Shown here piece by piece: positions 17,475-26,757 of a DNA stretch of 64,000 nucleotides. Within the stretch, counting starts at the first letter, position 1, and every line of letters starts with the position of its first letter. Origin of the DNA: Oscillospiraceae bacterium (GTDB taxonomy: Bacteria; Bacillota; Clostridia; Oscillospirales; SIG627); the NCBI GenBank assembly GCA_015065085.1, contig SVQW01000001.1, positions 517,166-581,165 on the forward strand, read 5' to 3'. A program made the position numbers and the translations under genes. Below the pieces are notes generated by a model. The model did not search any database. It was given only the letters and a program-made list of their open reading frames with translations, and was not told the DNA's origin.

Positions 17475-18851
17475 TCACTTACCCGAAGTGATTTTATCGC
17501 CGATATATAATCCGTTTGCAGCCGCTTGCGCCAAAGAACGTGTTATACCTGCACCGTCACCCAGCGCATAAATGTTCTTGCATCCGCTGAGAACAAAGTC
17601 CTCTGTCTGCGGACGTGCGGAATAGTATTTACACTCAACACCATAAAGCAGTGTATCGTAATTTGCGGTTCCGGGTGCAATTTTATCAAGAGCATGTAAA
17701 GTCTCGATGATATTATCAAGCTGACGTTTGGGCAGACACAGACTCAAATCACCAGCAACAGCATTGAGAGTAGGACGTGTAGTAGATTGAGCAAGTCGCT
17801 TTTCTTCGGTTCTGCGTCCTATTTCAAGATCCCCCAGTCGCTGAACCAGCACACTTCCACCACTTATAAGATTAGCAAGACCGGCAACATGTTTTGCATA
17901 CGCAATAGGCTCACGGAAAGGCTTGGTAAAACGCATTGTTGAAAGAAGTGCAAAGTTTGAGTTTTCGGTTTTAAGCTTAGGGTCGCGGAAGGAATGGCCG
18001 TTTACTGACAGTATGCCGCCTGTATTTTCGGTAACAACATTACCTCGCTCGTTGAAGCAGAAGGTTCTTGTTACATCACCATACTGCTTGCTTCGGTACC
18101 AAATCTTCGGCTCGTAGACCTGAGACGAAAAATCTTCCCATATGCATGCAGGAAGCTCAACGCGCACACCGATATCGACCTGGTTATTGTTAAGCTCAAT
18201 ATCGTTTTTACGACACCATTCCGCAAGAAAACCGCTTCCAACTCTACCCACGGCAAAAATTATATGTTCCGCCGTAAATTCTTCCATATTGCCGCCTTTA
18301 AAAGCTGTAACTTTATGGGTGTCCTTATCTATTTCACGTGCTTCGCATTCGGTGATTATATCGCATCTGTCCTGAAGTGATTCGATAAGTTTCTTCATCG
18401 TCTGGAAATTGGAATCTGTACCCAAATGCTTAACCATTGCTCTGCTCATATGCAGGTCATATTGCAGACATTTGGTACGAAGCTTTTCGCTTGGCATGTA
18501 ACGCTCGGTAGTGGCGCCGAACGACACGAGTATTGCGTCTGCCTGTTCTACATAATCTATAACCTTATCAGGCTCCATGAAATCGGTAAGCCATCCACCG
18601 TATTCAGTTGAAATAATATACTTGCCGTCGCTGAAAGCTCCTGCTCCTGCCATGCCCTCCATAATAGAGCATGATTTGCAGTTTATACAACGTTCAACAG
18701 CTTTTGTTACGATGGGACAATTTCTTTGGGTAATTGCTTTACCCTTTTCAAGTATTGCTATTTTAAGATTTGGTTTGCGCTCCAAAAGGCGATAGGCACA
18801 CATAAGACCGCCTATACCGCCACCGATTATCAGGACATCGTAATTTTTCAT
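17475..18851 (-). CDS. FAD-dependent dehydrogenase of the COG2509 type
   Basis: A 458-residue flavoprotein that starts with the Rossmann motif DVLIIGGGIGGLMCAYRLL and ends with a second FAD motif NIYALGDGAGITRSLAQAAANG. Between them a conserved block near residues 45-75 has four cysteines (N-CP, then C-INC-KSC) followed by GMAGAGAFSDGKYI, typical of uncharacterised COG2509 proteins. The cysteines could hold an iron-sulfur cluster or act in redox; that is inference. An AAAGGTGA ribosome site fits the ATG at 18851 and overlaps a more upstream ATG at 18869. The substrate is unknown. Confidence 0.8.
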   Translation of the reverse strand: MKNYDVLIIGGGIGGLMCAYRLLERKPNLKIAILEKGKAITQRNCPIVTKAVERCINCKSCSIMEGMAGAGAFSDGKYIISTEYGGWLTDFMEPDKVIDYVEQADAILVSFGATTERYMPSEKLRTKCLQYDLHMSRAMVKHLGTDSNFQTMKKLIESLQDRCDIITECEAREIDKDTHKVTAFKGGNMEEFTAEHIIFAVGRVGSGFLAEWCRKNDIELNNNQVDIGVRVELPACIWEDFSSQVYEPKIWYRSKQYGDVTRTFCFNERGNVVTENTGGILSVNGHSFRDPKLKTENSNFALLSTMRFTKPFREPIAYAKHVAGLANLISGGSVLVQRLGDLEIGRRTEEKRLAQSTTRPTLNAVAGDLSLCLPKRQLDNIIETLHALDKIAPGTANYDTLLYGVECKYYSARPQTEDFVLSGCKNIYALGDGAGITRSLAQAAANGLYIGDKITSGK

Positions 18852-18880
18852 AATCACTTCACCTTTCAAACGAAAAAATA

Positions 18881-20827
18881 TTACCTAAATTCAATGTAGC
18901 TGTCAAAGAAAAAGTCGCTTCTGTTTTTTGTGTCAAAAAGATTGTTATATTGCATAACTGAGTACTTACTAAGTGCATCTGCTTCGTCATTTTTTGCCTC
19001 TTCGAGCGTTTTAAAAACACCATTTTCCTTCGAGTAATAGCCCAAAGAATTTACAGCCGGAACAACCGATTGGATATCAGAGAGGAATTTATAATAAGGC
19101 GAGAAACCAATGTTTGCGGCTTCAAGCAAATGTAAAGGGAGATAGTTAAGGGCAGTACAGTCAATATAATCTTCCTCTATGTCAAAGTTTGCCCAAATAA
19201 AAAACGGAACGGTATATTTAAGCATTTGCTCGCTGAGATTATCAATAGCTCCACCATTAAGCTTTTCGTAAAATTCGCTTTCGACCGATGGCTGATGGTC
19301 GCCGAACACAAGAACAATTGTATCTTCTTTATATTCCTGCAAAGAAGTTATAAACCGCTCCATCGCTTTATCGGTTTCATTGAGAAGTGAAAGATACTGT
19401 TCAGCAGCGGGGTATTCCCTGTCATATCCCTCTAAATCAACAGTTTTAATGTAATTATCGCCACTGTAATTATAACTGCTGTGGTTTTGCATCGTCACGG
19501 CGAATTCAAACATAGGTTTTCCGCTGTCGTTTGCATAAAGCTTTTCAAGTATATGTTCAAACACGGCGTTATCGCCGACATATTCTCTGACAAGCCCGCC
19601 ATCGGGATAACTATCCTCAAAGGTGTTATTTTCAAACCCGAAATAAGGATAAATGCGCCCGCGTGACCAGTTGCCTGCAGGACATGGATGGGTAGCAGTA
19701 CTTATATACCCTTTTTTGTTGAGAAACCACGCAAGTGTATGAAGCTCGCCTTTTATGTACTGCTGATACGGTATAGCATTCTGCGGCAAAAATGCCAAAG
19801 AACAGCCTGTAAGGAATTCAAACTCGGAATTTGCAGTATTTCCGCCAAAAACAGATGCAAGTGCAAATCCCCGCACAGTATTATCATTCAAAGAGTCAAT
19901 AAACGGCGTCACGGGGATATTTGTCATCGGAGCATTTTCATATACACGAAAATCGGCATAAGCCTCATCCATAATAACAATTATATTCGGAAGTTTAGCA
20001 TCATTTCCTGCATCGGCAGTATATTCGCTCTCAAGCTGATTAACAGTGCGTATGCTGTATTGTTCGGGCTTATTGAAGGAAAGGTCCCTTATTCCCAAAG
20101 CAAAGTTAAGGTAATATCCGTTAAAGCGTGCACCGAAATCGCCCCAGCTTTGTATCTTCACATCACGTGCACCATGGAACATTAAGCCAAGTAAAACAAC
20201 CGAAGAAAACAGTGCAACAACGCGCGTCCATACTCTGTGAAGCTTAGGCATAGTCGGCAAGGAAAGTGACGCAAATATAAGCAAGGCGCAAAGCATCCAG
20301 CCGAAAAACATCTCAGCGTGCACCTTCGGTGTATATTTATCAGCCACGTTCAACGCTGTCGACCAGGAAAGAAAGTCTACCGGGGAAAGCTCCTTGCCAC
20401 GGAACTGATTTAAAAAACCGCTGGCTGTCGCAAGCAGACACAACAATGCAGAAGCACAGCTTATTGAAAATTTCCAGTTATTCGCTATTGCCATTATGAA
20501 CATACACACTGCGGCAATGCACAGCGAATTAAGAAGCATTTTTTCATCACTTTTGGAAATGTCACTCAAAGTACATGTGGAAGTGTATGAAATATACCAT
20601 GTAGCTACAATCACGCCCATTGCCCATATGAAATTAGCGGCGATGTTTATTATATCAAACTTAAAGTCAAACTCCAAAAGTCCAACCACAACAAACATTA
20701 ACGCAAACTTAAAACCTGTTTGCCGGTCAAACCAGGTAAAGCTTACAGCAAGGAAAAGTAACGCAATAATGATACCTGCAATTCCCTTGCGTTTATTGAA
20801 TTTAACTACTGATTTAATCGAATTCAC
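18881..20827 (-). CDS. LTA synthase family membrane sulfatase/phosphoglycerol transferase
   Basis: A 648-residue protein with five N-terminal membrane helices (about residues 15-225) and an extracellular alkaline-phosphatase-like domain (about 270-600). Metal and nucleophile motifs are NIIVIMDEAYADF, FGGNTANSEFEFLTG (threonine nucleophile in the family), CPAGNWSR and FGDHQPS. The family polymerises glycerol phosphate from phosphatidylglycerol onto lipoteichoic acid or related envelope glycans. The nearby small CrtO-like membrane protein (20866-21450) lies 38 bases upstream on the same strand. The exact acceptor is not deducible. Confidence 0.85.
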   Translation of the reverse strand: MNSIKSVVKFNKRKGIAGIIIALLFLAVSFTWFDRQTGFKFALMFVVVGLLEFDFKFDIINIAANFIWAMGVIVATWYISYTSTCTLSDISKSDEKMLLNSLCIAAVCMFIMAIANNWKFSISCASALLCLLATASGFLNQFRGKELSPVDFLSWSTALNVADKYTPKVHAEMFFGWMLCALLIFASLSLPTMPKLHRVWTRVVALFSSVVLLGLMFHGARDVKIQSWGDFGARFNGYYLNFALGIRDLSFNKPEQYSIRTVNQLESEYTADAGNDAKLPNIIVIMDEAYADFRVYENAPMTNIPVTPFIDSLNDNTVRGFALASVFGGNTANSEFEFLTGCSLAFLPQNAIPYQQYIKGELHTLAWFLNKKGYISTATHPCPAGNWSRGRIYPYFGFENNTFEDSYPDGGLVREYVGDNAVFEHILEKLYANDSGKPMFEFAVTMQNHSSYNYSGDNYIKTVDLEGYDREYPAAEQYLSLLNETDKAMERFITSLQEYKEDTIVLVFGDHQPSVESEFYEKLNGGAIDNLSEQMLKYTVPFFIWANFDIEEDYIDCTALNYLPLHLLEAANIGFSPYYKFLSDIQSVVPAVNSLGYYSKENGVFKTLEEAKNDEADALSKYSVMQYNNLFDTKNRSDFFFDSYIEFR

Positions 20828-20865
20828 TTATATCCCTTTCATTACACTCTGTAAAAATCTGTACT

Positions 20866-21450
20866 TCAGATACGTGCATCGGTTAATTGGTGGTTTATGC
20901 GCTCTTTCGCTTTCATCAGACGAAGCACAATCGGACGGTTATACCTTTGAACAACAATAAACTGCGCATCAAAAAGCATTGCCAGAACAGCGGTAATCAC
21001 AAAAGCCGGAGCACATCCCCATAAAAACGCATAGAGCATGCTTAATAGTGAAATTATCTGATTTATCCAGTGGTCAAGTTCAGATTTTGCCATGGTGGTT
21101 GCAAGCTGTTCGAGAGTTCTGTTTTTGAAGTCATATTTGTCGGGTTCAAAAGTGAGAACCTTATCTTTCCATTTTCTGACCTTAAGAAGCTTGTACAGAG
21201 ATTTTTCAAATTTACGCGTCCTGTACCAAGGATGAGAATAATTGATTTCCAAGTGCTCAGTCCATTTACCCATAAGAATTCTTAAACCAAAATGGTATAA
21301 TATCATAAACGATACAATGCCTGTCCACAAAATGACATTGTTTTTATGTATTCCTGAGTAATACAGTAAAAAGCACAAAAGAGAAGTTAGTACAGTTAAT
21401 AAGATTGTACTGTACATAAAAACAGCGGGACCGCTTAATTTTTTCTTCAT
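20866..21450 (-). CDS. Small integral membrane protein, possibly CrtO-type acyltransferase family
   Basis: A 194-residue protein with about four membrane segments (residues 8-30, 38-58, 128-150 and 150-165). A central block HPWYRTRKFEKSLYKLL, KVRKWKDK and the C-terminal QRYNRPIVLRL resemble the family of glycosyl-4,4'-diaponeurosporenoate acyltransferase CrtO, which clostridia carry without staphyloxanthin genes. No carotenoid gene is present here, so the true acyl acceptor is unknown. It is squeezed between an RNA methyltransferase (adjoining ends) and the LTA-synthase-like gene. The family call is from motif memory only. Confidence 0.5.
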   Translation of the reverse strand: MKKKLSGPAVFMYSTILLTVLTSLLCFLLYYSGIHKNNVILWTGIVSFMILYHFGLRILMGKWTEHLEINYSHPWYRTRKFEKSLYKLLKVRKWKDKVLTFEPDKYDFKNRTLEQLATTMAKSELDHWINQIISLLSMLYAFLWGCAPAFVITAVLAMLFDAQFIVVQRYNRPIVLRLMKAKERINHQLTDARI

Positions 21451-22602
21451 TTAGTGCTCCTTTCGAGAAAGCTGTACAACACACTCCACATGTTTTGTGT
21501 TAGGAAACATATCAACCGGCTGGATTTTTTCTGCACTATACCCGTTATTGGTCAGGAAATACAGGTCGCGTGAAAGAGTTTCCGGGTTGCAGGAAACATA
21601 TACTATTTTTTGCGGTGCAAGCTCAATTAAGGATTTTAAAAACTGCTTTGTACAACCGGCACGGGGCGGATCGGTGAATACAACATCAGCTTTTTCACCG
21701 TTTTTCGCCATTTTTTTCATGAACTCACCCGCATCGCCCGTAAGAACATCCATATTTTCGATACCGTTAAGTTTTACATTCTCCAAGGCATTCTTTGCCG
21801 CATCACTGTTAAGCTCCACGGCTGTAACCTTTTTAGCCTTTGAAGCAGCGATTATGCCGATAGTGCCGACTCCGCAATAGGCATCAATGACAGTCTGCGT
21901 TCCGTCAAGCCCGGCAAAATCCACAGCTATCGAATAAAGCTTTTCGGTCTGAATGGGATTTATCTGAAAAAACGAACGGGCGGAAATGCAGAATGAACGT
22001 CCACAAAGATTATCAGTGACAAAACCACGTCCGTAAAGAACATTTTCCTTTTTTCCAAGCATTAGATTAAGTTTATCGGTACTGACATTTTGCGTAACAG
22101 TAGTAATGTACGGGCACTCCCTGACAAGCGCGTTTACAAAATCTTTTTTTGCAGGAAATTTACCGTTGCCTGTTCCGAGAGCAACAAGAATCTCTCCCGT
22201 AGCCTTACCAACACGGACAGTCACAAATCTCAAAAAGCCTTTTTGCGAAACCTCATCATATGTTCGGAGATTAAAAACCGGCAAAAGCCGCTTTATGGTT
22301 TTTATGATACTTGCGGCTCTTTCATCTTCAAGATTACATTGTCCTACCTGCACAATTTTTCCCGAAGAGGATTGCCACACACCGCATATCACCTGACCAC
22401 GTGTATATCCGAAAGCAGCTGATACCTTACAACGGTAATTGTTTGGGTTTTCCATACCGATAATATGAGAAACGCGGCAATAACGTCCAAGCATTTTAAT
22501 TATAGTTTTCTGTTTATATGAAAGCTGTTGCTTATATGGTACGTCAAGCTGGCACCCGCCACATTTTTTATATGAAGTGCAAGTGAAATTTAATTCCATC
22601 AT
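21451..22602 (-). CDS. TrmA/RlmD-family RNA (uracil-C5) methyltransferase without TRAM domain
   Basis: A 383-residue SAM-dependent RNA methyltransferase. The N-terminal cysteine set (C-TSYKKC-GGC) can hold a 4Fe-4S cluster as in RlmD. The SAM motif VIDAYCGVGTIGI, the FTDPPRAG motif and the catalytic cysteine in VYVSCNPETLSRD are present. Unlike the gene upstream it lacks an N-terminal TRAM domain. Its start overlaps the stop of that paralogue as TAATG; the second ATG (22599) has better spacing from AAGGAA. The target uridine is unknown. Confidence 0.85.
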   Translation of the reverse strand: MMELNFTCTSYKKCGGCQLDVPYKQQLSYKQKTIIKMLGRYCRVSHIIGMENPNNYRCKVSAAFGYTRGQVICGVWQSSSGKIVQVGQCNLEDERAASIIKTIKRLLPVFNLRTYDEVSQKGFLRFVTVRVGKATGEILVALGTGNGKFPAKKDFVNALVRECPYITTVTQNVSTDKLNLMLGKKENVLYGRGFVTDNLCGRSFCISARSFFQINPIQTEKLYSIAVDFAGLDGTQTVIDAYCGVGTIGIIAASKAKKVTAVELNSDAAKNALENVKLNGIENMDVLTGDAGEFMKKMAKNGEKADVVFTDPPRAGCTKQFLKSLIELAPQKIVYVSCNPETLSRDLYFLTNNGYSAEKIQPVDMFPNTKHVECVVQLSRKEH

Positions 22603-23960
22603 TATTTCCTTTCAAGGAGGGTTGTGCACTCTACGTGAGCGGTTCTGGGGAAAAGGTCAACAGGGGTGACAGATGAAATATTGTACTTTTCGCTCAAAAT
22701 TTTTAAATCCCGCGCAAGCGTTGCGGGGTCGCAGGAAATATAGAGTATATAAGGCACATCAAGCTCAAGGAACATATCAACAAGTTCTTTAGAGCATCCC
22801 TTTCGCGGCGGGTCGACTATTACCAGCGAAGGCGGAATTTCTTCCATAATCCGAGTGGGAGCGCTATTCAGGTCACCTACATAAAACTCTGCATTTTGTA
22901 TACCGTTATTGGCAGCGTTTTGCTTAGCGCTTGCAATTGCCTTTTCCACCACTTCGTAGCCAATAACACGTTTTACGGATATACCATTCTCCTTGGCATA
23001 CTTCACAAGCGACAGTCCAATAGAACCCACACCACAGTACAAATCGAAGACATTTTCAAACGCTTTTCGTTCAAGCTTGTCAAAAGCAGTTTTATAAAGA
23101 ATTTCCGCAGCTTTGCGATTCACCTGATAAAATGAATCCGGTGACATTCTGAGTGCAAGTCCGAAAAACTCGTCCTCTATATATTCATTGCCGTATATGC
23201 ATTTGAAATTGTCGGATAATATAACATTGGAATTCATCTGATTGAAGTTAATAAAAACGCTGACAATTTCTTTTCGTTTTGAAAGATATTCGGCAAACTC
23301 TTTTTCGTATTTAAAGCCATTTGAATTTACAACCAGGCAAAACATAACACCGCCTGATTTGTTTATGCGCAAATAACAATGTCTCAGTAATCCATTACCT
23401 GTCAATTCATCGTAGGCTGAAAGTTTGTTATTATTAAAAAATACTGTTGCGTACCGCATAATTTCGTTAAAAATATCCGGCTGAATTTTGCAATCATCAC
23501 ACGGAATGATTCTGTGGGAGTGGTTTGAGTAAAAGCCAAATACAATTCTTCCATCCTTGACGCCTATCGGGTATTGTGCTTTATTTCTGTAATTATCGGT
23601 TTCACCTGTCGATACTACATCATCGACGCTGACCTCAAGACCGCCGATACGGGTTAGTGCATCCGCAACAGTTTGTTTTTTTACGTGCAATTCTTCATTG
23701 TATGAAACATGACGAAAAGAACAGCCTCCGCATCTTGGAAATGCGGAACAACTGTTCATTATTCTTTCGGGTGAATATTCAATTACTTTTTCAAGCTTCG
23801 CAACGGCGTAAGACGATGTAAGCTTGATAATCTTGATTTCACACAGGTCGCCCTGTGCGACGGCAGGCACAAAAATGACCTGTCCGTCGCATCTGGCTAT
23901 ACCTACCCCCTTACCGGTCAGCGATTCAATTCTTACGGTAAGCGTTTGGTTTTTGTTCAT
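22602..23960 (-). CDS. 23S rRNA (uracil-C5)-methyltransferase, RlmD/RlmCD type with TRAM domain
   Basis: A 452-residue enzyme with a TRAM domain (about residues 1-60: LTVRIESLTGKGVGIAR), four cysteines for an iron-sulfur cluster (CSAFPRCGGCSF and C-DDC near 165), the SAM motif VFDLYCGVGSIGLSL, VIVDPPRKGC and the catalytic cysteine in LYISCDPATLARD. In Bacillota one such enzyme (RlmCD) methylates both U747 and U1939 of 23S rRNA. It is followed directly by a second, shorter paralogue. The specific name is uncertain because two copies are present. Confidence 0.87.
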   Translation of the reverse strand: MNKNQTLTVRIESLTGKGVGIARCDGQVIFVPAVAQGDLCEIKIIKLTSSYAVAKLEKVIEYSPERIMNSCSAFPRCGGCSFRHVSYNEELHVKKQTVADALTRIGGLEVSVDDVVSTGETDNYRNKAQYPIGVKDGRIVFGFYSNHSHRIIPCDDCKIQPDIFNEIMRYATVFFNNNKLSAYDELTGNGLLRHCYLRINKSGGVMFCLVVNSNGFKYEKEFAEYLSKRKEIVSVFINFNQMNSNVILSDNFKCIYGNEYIEDEFFGLALRMSPDSFYQVNRKAAEILYKTAFDKLERKAFENVFDLYCGVGSIGLSLVKYAKENGISVKRVIGYEVVEKAIASAKQNAANNGIQNAEFYVGDLNSAPTRIMEEIPPSLVIVDPPRKGCSKELVDMFLELDVPYILYISCDPATLARDLKILSEKYNISSVTPVDLFPRTAHVECTTLLERK

Positions 23961-23966
23961 AATAAA

Positions 23967-25142
23967 TTACTCGTTAACCTCGGTCTGTTCAGCCTGTTCT
24001 TCAGTCGCTTCTGCTTCGGGCTGTGCTTCGGCGGTTTCGTCGGGTGCAACAGTTTCATCGGTTGTTGCTTGCGCCTCGGGTTTACCAACAATCATAATAT
24101 TCTCGGGAAGTGCATCTGCAACGCTCCAATCATTGATGCCCTCATTTTCGCTGAGCAGGATATACATCTGGGCGGTGCTGTCCTTAAAAGCAGACAAAGG
24201 AGAAATATCGGTAATTGCGTTACCACTGAGGCTTACAATGTACAGATTCTTAAGTGTTGTAATAGGAGTTATATCAGTAATGCTGTTGTTACCAACGGAG
24301 AGTGTGGTTATAGTCTCAATATTGCTGATTGCGGAAATATCGGTAATCTGGTTCTCGTCAAGAGAAACGGTTTCCAGCGCCGGCATGGTGGACAATACAG
24401 AAATGTCGGAGATGTCATTGGTAGTAAGAGAAAGTGAGGTGATCTTGTCCTTTCCGCTAAGAGCAGAAATATCGGAGATAGCATTGCTGTCAAGAGCAAC
24501 AGCTTCAAGATTTACAAGACCGGACAGTGCACTGATATCGGAAATATTGTTATTTGCGAGAGAAAGGGTTTTGAGGGCGGTCTTGTCTGCGAGCGCTGAT
24601 ATATCGTCAATTTTAACCGCGTCCTCTGCAGGGTCAGAAGTAATGCTGAGAGATTCAAGCTTAGCCGCACCCTTGAATTCTTCAAGATTTGCAGTTACAG
24701 GGAAAGCTTCAGCCATAACACTTACTTCAACAAGGTTTTTGAATTTTTCAATACCTACAAAGTTTTCAACACCCGCATCAGTCTGGAAGCTGAAGAGTTC
24801 TTTGGAAAAGTCGGGCATTTCAGGAGCTTCAAGGCCTTCCGCAGTCGCATTATCATATGCTTCAAGGTATGCATCGCGTTTTTCTATAAAACCATCAAGA
24901 CCGATGGAAACGAACTGATATCCATCGCTGGATCCGATTTCCAGCACTTCAACTTTTTCAAAATCCTTTTCGTTTATAAAACGAGGATACTTGCCGAAAG
25001 CCTGTCCCAAAAAGGAAGCTATATTTTCATCAGCGGTAAAAGCGGTAGTATTCAGATAAGGCTGAACGAAAATAAATGCGGCAAGTGCCAGAATAACTAA
25101 TGTCACTATAAGTGTGACAATAACAGAATTTTTCTTTTTCAT
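23967..25142 (-). CDS. Internalin-like leucine-rich-repeat surface protein
   Basis: A membrane-anchored protein of about 391 residues: a KKK start, one helix (about residues 5-27), a region of about 110 residues without a known domain, then five to six 22-residue leucine-rich repeats of the type L-xx-L-x-L-xx-N-x-I-x-D-I-S-x-L (about 160-330). A low-complexity acidic tail rich in E, A, T and Q follows (about 355-391). Such repeats bind proteins outside the cell. A consensus-like promoter precedes it (25191-25219) and a start at 25142 follows AAGGA better than 25154. The 22-residue unit and DI-S/T-PL pattern fit the internalin class. The ligand is unknown. Confidence 0.85.
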   Translation of the reverse strand: MKKKNSVIVTLIVTLVILALAAFIFVQPYLNTTAFTADENIASFLGQAFGKYPRFINEKDFEKVEVLEIGSSDGYQFVSIGLDGFIEKRDAYLEAYDNATAEGLEAPEMPDFSKELFSFQTDAGVENFVGIEKFKNLVEVSVMAEAFPVTANLEEFKGAAKLESLSITSDPAEDAVKIDDISALADKTALKTLSLANNNISDISALSGLVNLEAVALDSNAISDISALSGKDKITSLSLTTNDISDISVLSTMPALETVSLDENQITDISAISNIETITTLSVGNNSITDITPITTLKNLYIVSLSGNAITDISPLSAFKDSTAQMYILLSENEGINDWSVADALPENIMIVGKPEAQATTDETVAPDETAEAQPEAEATEEQAEQTEVNE

Positions 25143-25190
25143 TGATTTAACCATTCCTTAATAAAATTAATAGCTATCGCATATATCGGT

Positions 25191-25219
25191 ATTATAACAT
25201 ACTCAGCCATATTATGCAA
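25191..25219 (-). promoter_or_regulatory. Promoter of the leucine-rich-repeat protein gene
   Basis: On the minus strand TTGCAT (25219-25214), 17 bases, TATAAT (25196-25191). It falls between mscL and the LRR gene, so the latter can be transcribed alone. Confidence 0.7.
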
Positions 25220-25233
25220 TACATTTTGAAAAA

Positions 25234-25653
25234 TTAATCGTTCTTATTCTTGAGCAGATCTCTGATTTCAGTAAGGAGTTCCTGGTCAAGTGTAGGCTTT
25301 GGCGGTGCAGGAGGAGGTGCAGCTTCTTTTTTTCTCTGGAGCTTGCCCATAAGACGAACAAAGAAGAAAACAGAAAGTGCAATAATAAGGAAATCGACAA
25401 TGGTTTGAATAAAGCTGCCGTATTTAATTGCAGCCTCAACGATACCGAGTTCTTCGTTTGCTTCGGTGATAACATACTTAAGAGAGGTGAAATCTACACC
25501 GCCCATAAGCATTCCGACAGTAGGCATTATAATATCATTTACAAGAGAAGTAACTATTTTTCCGAATGCGCCGCCGATAATAACACCGACAGCCATATCA
25601 ACAATGTTGCCTTTCATGGCAAATTTTTTGAAATCAGCAAAAAACTTTCCCAT
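25234..25653 (-). CDS. mscL: Large-conductance mechanosensitive channel MscL
   Basis: A 139-residue channel subunit that opens under membrane tension to release osmolytes. It shows the family start FFADFKKFAMKGNIVDMAVGVIIGGAFGKIVTSLVNDI (TM1, with the glycine-rich hydrophobic gate), a periplasmic-type loop, TM2 (FIQTIVDFLIIALSVFFFVRLM) and a C-terminal amphipathic helix ending TLDQELLTEIRDLL. The length is normal. It lies alone downstream of a terminator hairpin on the same strand. Confidence 0.96.
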   Translation of the reverse strand: MGKFFADFKKFAMKGNIVDMAVGVIIGGAFGKIVTSLVNDIIMPTVGMLMGGVDFTSLKYVITEANEELGIVEAAIKYGSFIQTIVDFLIIALSVFFFVRLMGKLQRKKEAAPPPAPPKPTLDQELLTEIRDLLKNKND

Positions 25654-25687
25654 TTGGTAAATCCTTTCAATATTTTACAAAAATAAT

Positions 25688-25714
25688 GCCGAGCAACAAC
25701 CTGTGTCGCTCGGC
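25688..25714 (-). terminator. Intrinsic terminator of the G5-3D protein gene
   Basis: A 7-bp GC-rich stem (gccgagc and complement) with a 13-base loop, followed on the minus strand by ATTATTTTT. It lies between the 25720-26727 gene and mscL. Confidence 0.8.
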
Positions 25715-25719
25715 GCTTT

Positions 25720-26727
25720 TCATTTTGCTTTTTCCGGTACATCGAGTACGTATGCACGCATCTGACGAACTCCGAACTGACGGCACACATCTTCATATTT
25801 AAGATAAACATCAATTCTGTTGCCCTTGATTCCTCCGCCTATATCCTGGGCGTCGCAAATCCCGTAATCACCGTAATCACCAATGACATACACTTTGGAA
25901 TGAAGCGGTATGACCCTGGGGTCAACCGCAATAATACCAAGTTCAACATGTCTTCCGGTGTATGTAATATCTCCAACATTATCGCTGTAAGCTGTTGCTT
26001 TGACATCAACATAATAACGGTATTTATATTCCGTACCGTCAGGTGCTGTAAACACACCTCCGGCACTGGTTCCTTGTACGGACCCAACACCTGCACCTGC
26101 AGTATTTGTAGTCACAACCGCGGAAGGCTGTTTAGCCATCGTACCGCACCTTATAACTTCATCAACAGGTGTTTTAGTAATTGCACGGAAAACCAATTTT
26201 CTTTCAACGGGAACATCATTGACAAACTTTGTGCTGTAAGTGTCTTTTCGTAAGCCACTTTCGCCCTTGGCGATAGTGACATTTGTTCTTTCAGGCACAT
26301 CGCCTGAAGCTTCTACAACTCGATTAAACGGCAGTACAATTTCTTCGTATTCCGTTTCAAATCGCACCTTATCGATGCAGATAAACATATCCGGCGTCAA
26401 TTCGGCGTGCAGATCAACGTTAATAACATCTTGTTCTTCAAGTACAATACCCTCTTTTTTCAAGAGCTGCTCAACAGTGTACTTATTGACAATAACTTCA
26501 CGCGACGCCCCGTGATACGAGAGCGTTACTCTGAAATTAAAATCACTTATTACTTCTGCGACTCCGCTCCGTAACGAAAACGGAGCGGGATCGGCAGGTA
26601 CTTCTTCCTCAGCATTAATAAATGCAAGACCGAACAATATAACGGCTGCGAGTATAGCAACGGTGATACAAATTAAAATAAGGTAAAATGCGCGGGTGGT
26701 GGATGCTTTTTTTAAAAAAGACATCAA
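25720..26727 (-). CDS. YabE-like cell-wall protein: DUF348, G5 and 3D domains
   Basis: A 335-residue protein with an N-terminal membrane helix (about residues 12-35), a DUF348 ubiquitin-like domain (about 50-110), a G5 domain (about 115-195: FETEYEEIVLPFN to VDEVIRCG), a flexible Ala/Gly/Thr linker, and a C-terminal 3D domain (about 235-330). The 3D domain is named for three aspartates, seen in IIAVDPRVIPL, ICDAQDIGG and IDVYLK. 3D domains occur in stationary-phase and spore-associated lytic transglycosylases related to MltA and Rpf/Sps proteins. It probably cuts or binds peptidoglycan. In Bacillus yabE lies near rnmV and ksgA; here it lies beside rpsI instead. Confidence 0.88.
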   Translation of the reverse strand: MMSFLKKASTTRAFYLILICITVAILAAVILFGLAFINAEEEVPADPAPFSLRSGVAEVISDFNFRVTLSYHGASREVIVNKYTVEQLLKKEGIVLEEQDVINVDLHAELTPDMFICIDKVRFETEYEEIVLPFNRVVEASGDVPERTNVTIAKGESGLRKDTYSTKFVNDVPVERKLVFRAITKTPVDEVIRCGTMAKQPSAVVTTNTAGAGVGSVQGTSAGGVFTAPDGTEYKYRYYVDVKATAYSDNVGDITYTGRHVELGIIAVDPRVIPLHSKVYVIGDYGDYGICDAQDIGGGIKGNRIDVYLKYEDVCRQFGVRQMRAYVLDVPEKAK

Positions 26728-26757
26728 ATTGCTTCTTTGAGAAAACCCATTCGGGTG

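Noticed and set aside
26737..26757. Terminator after rpsI
   Set aside because: The stem is only 4-5 bp and the T run short; not strong enough to list as a feature.
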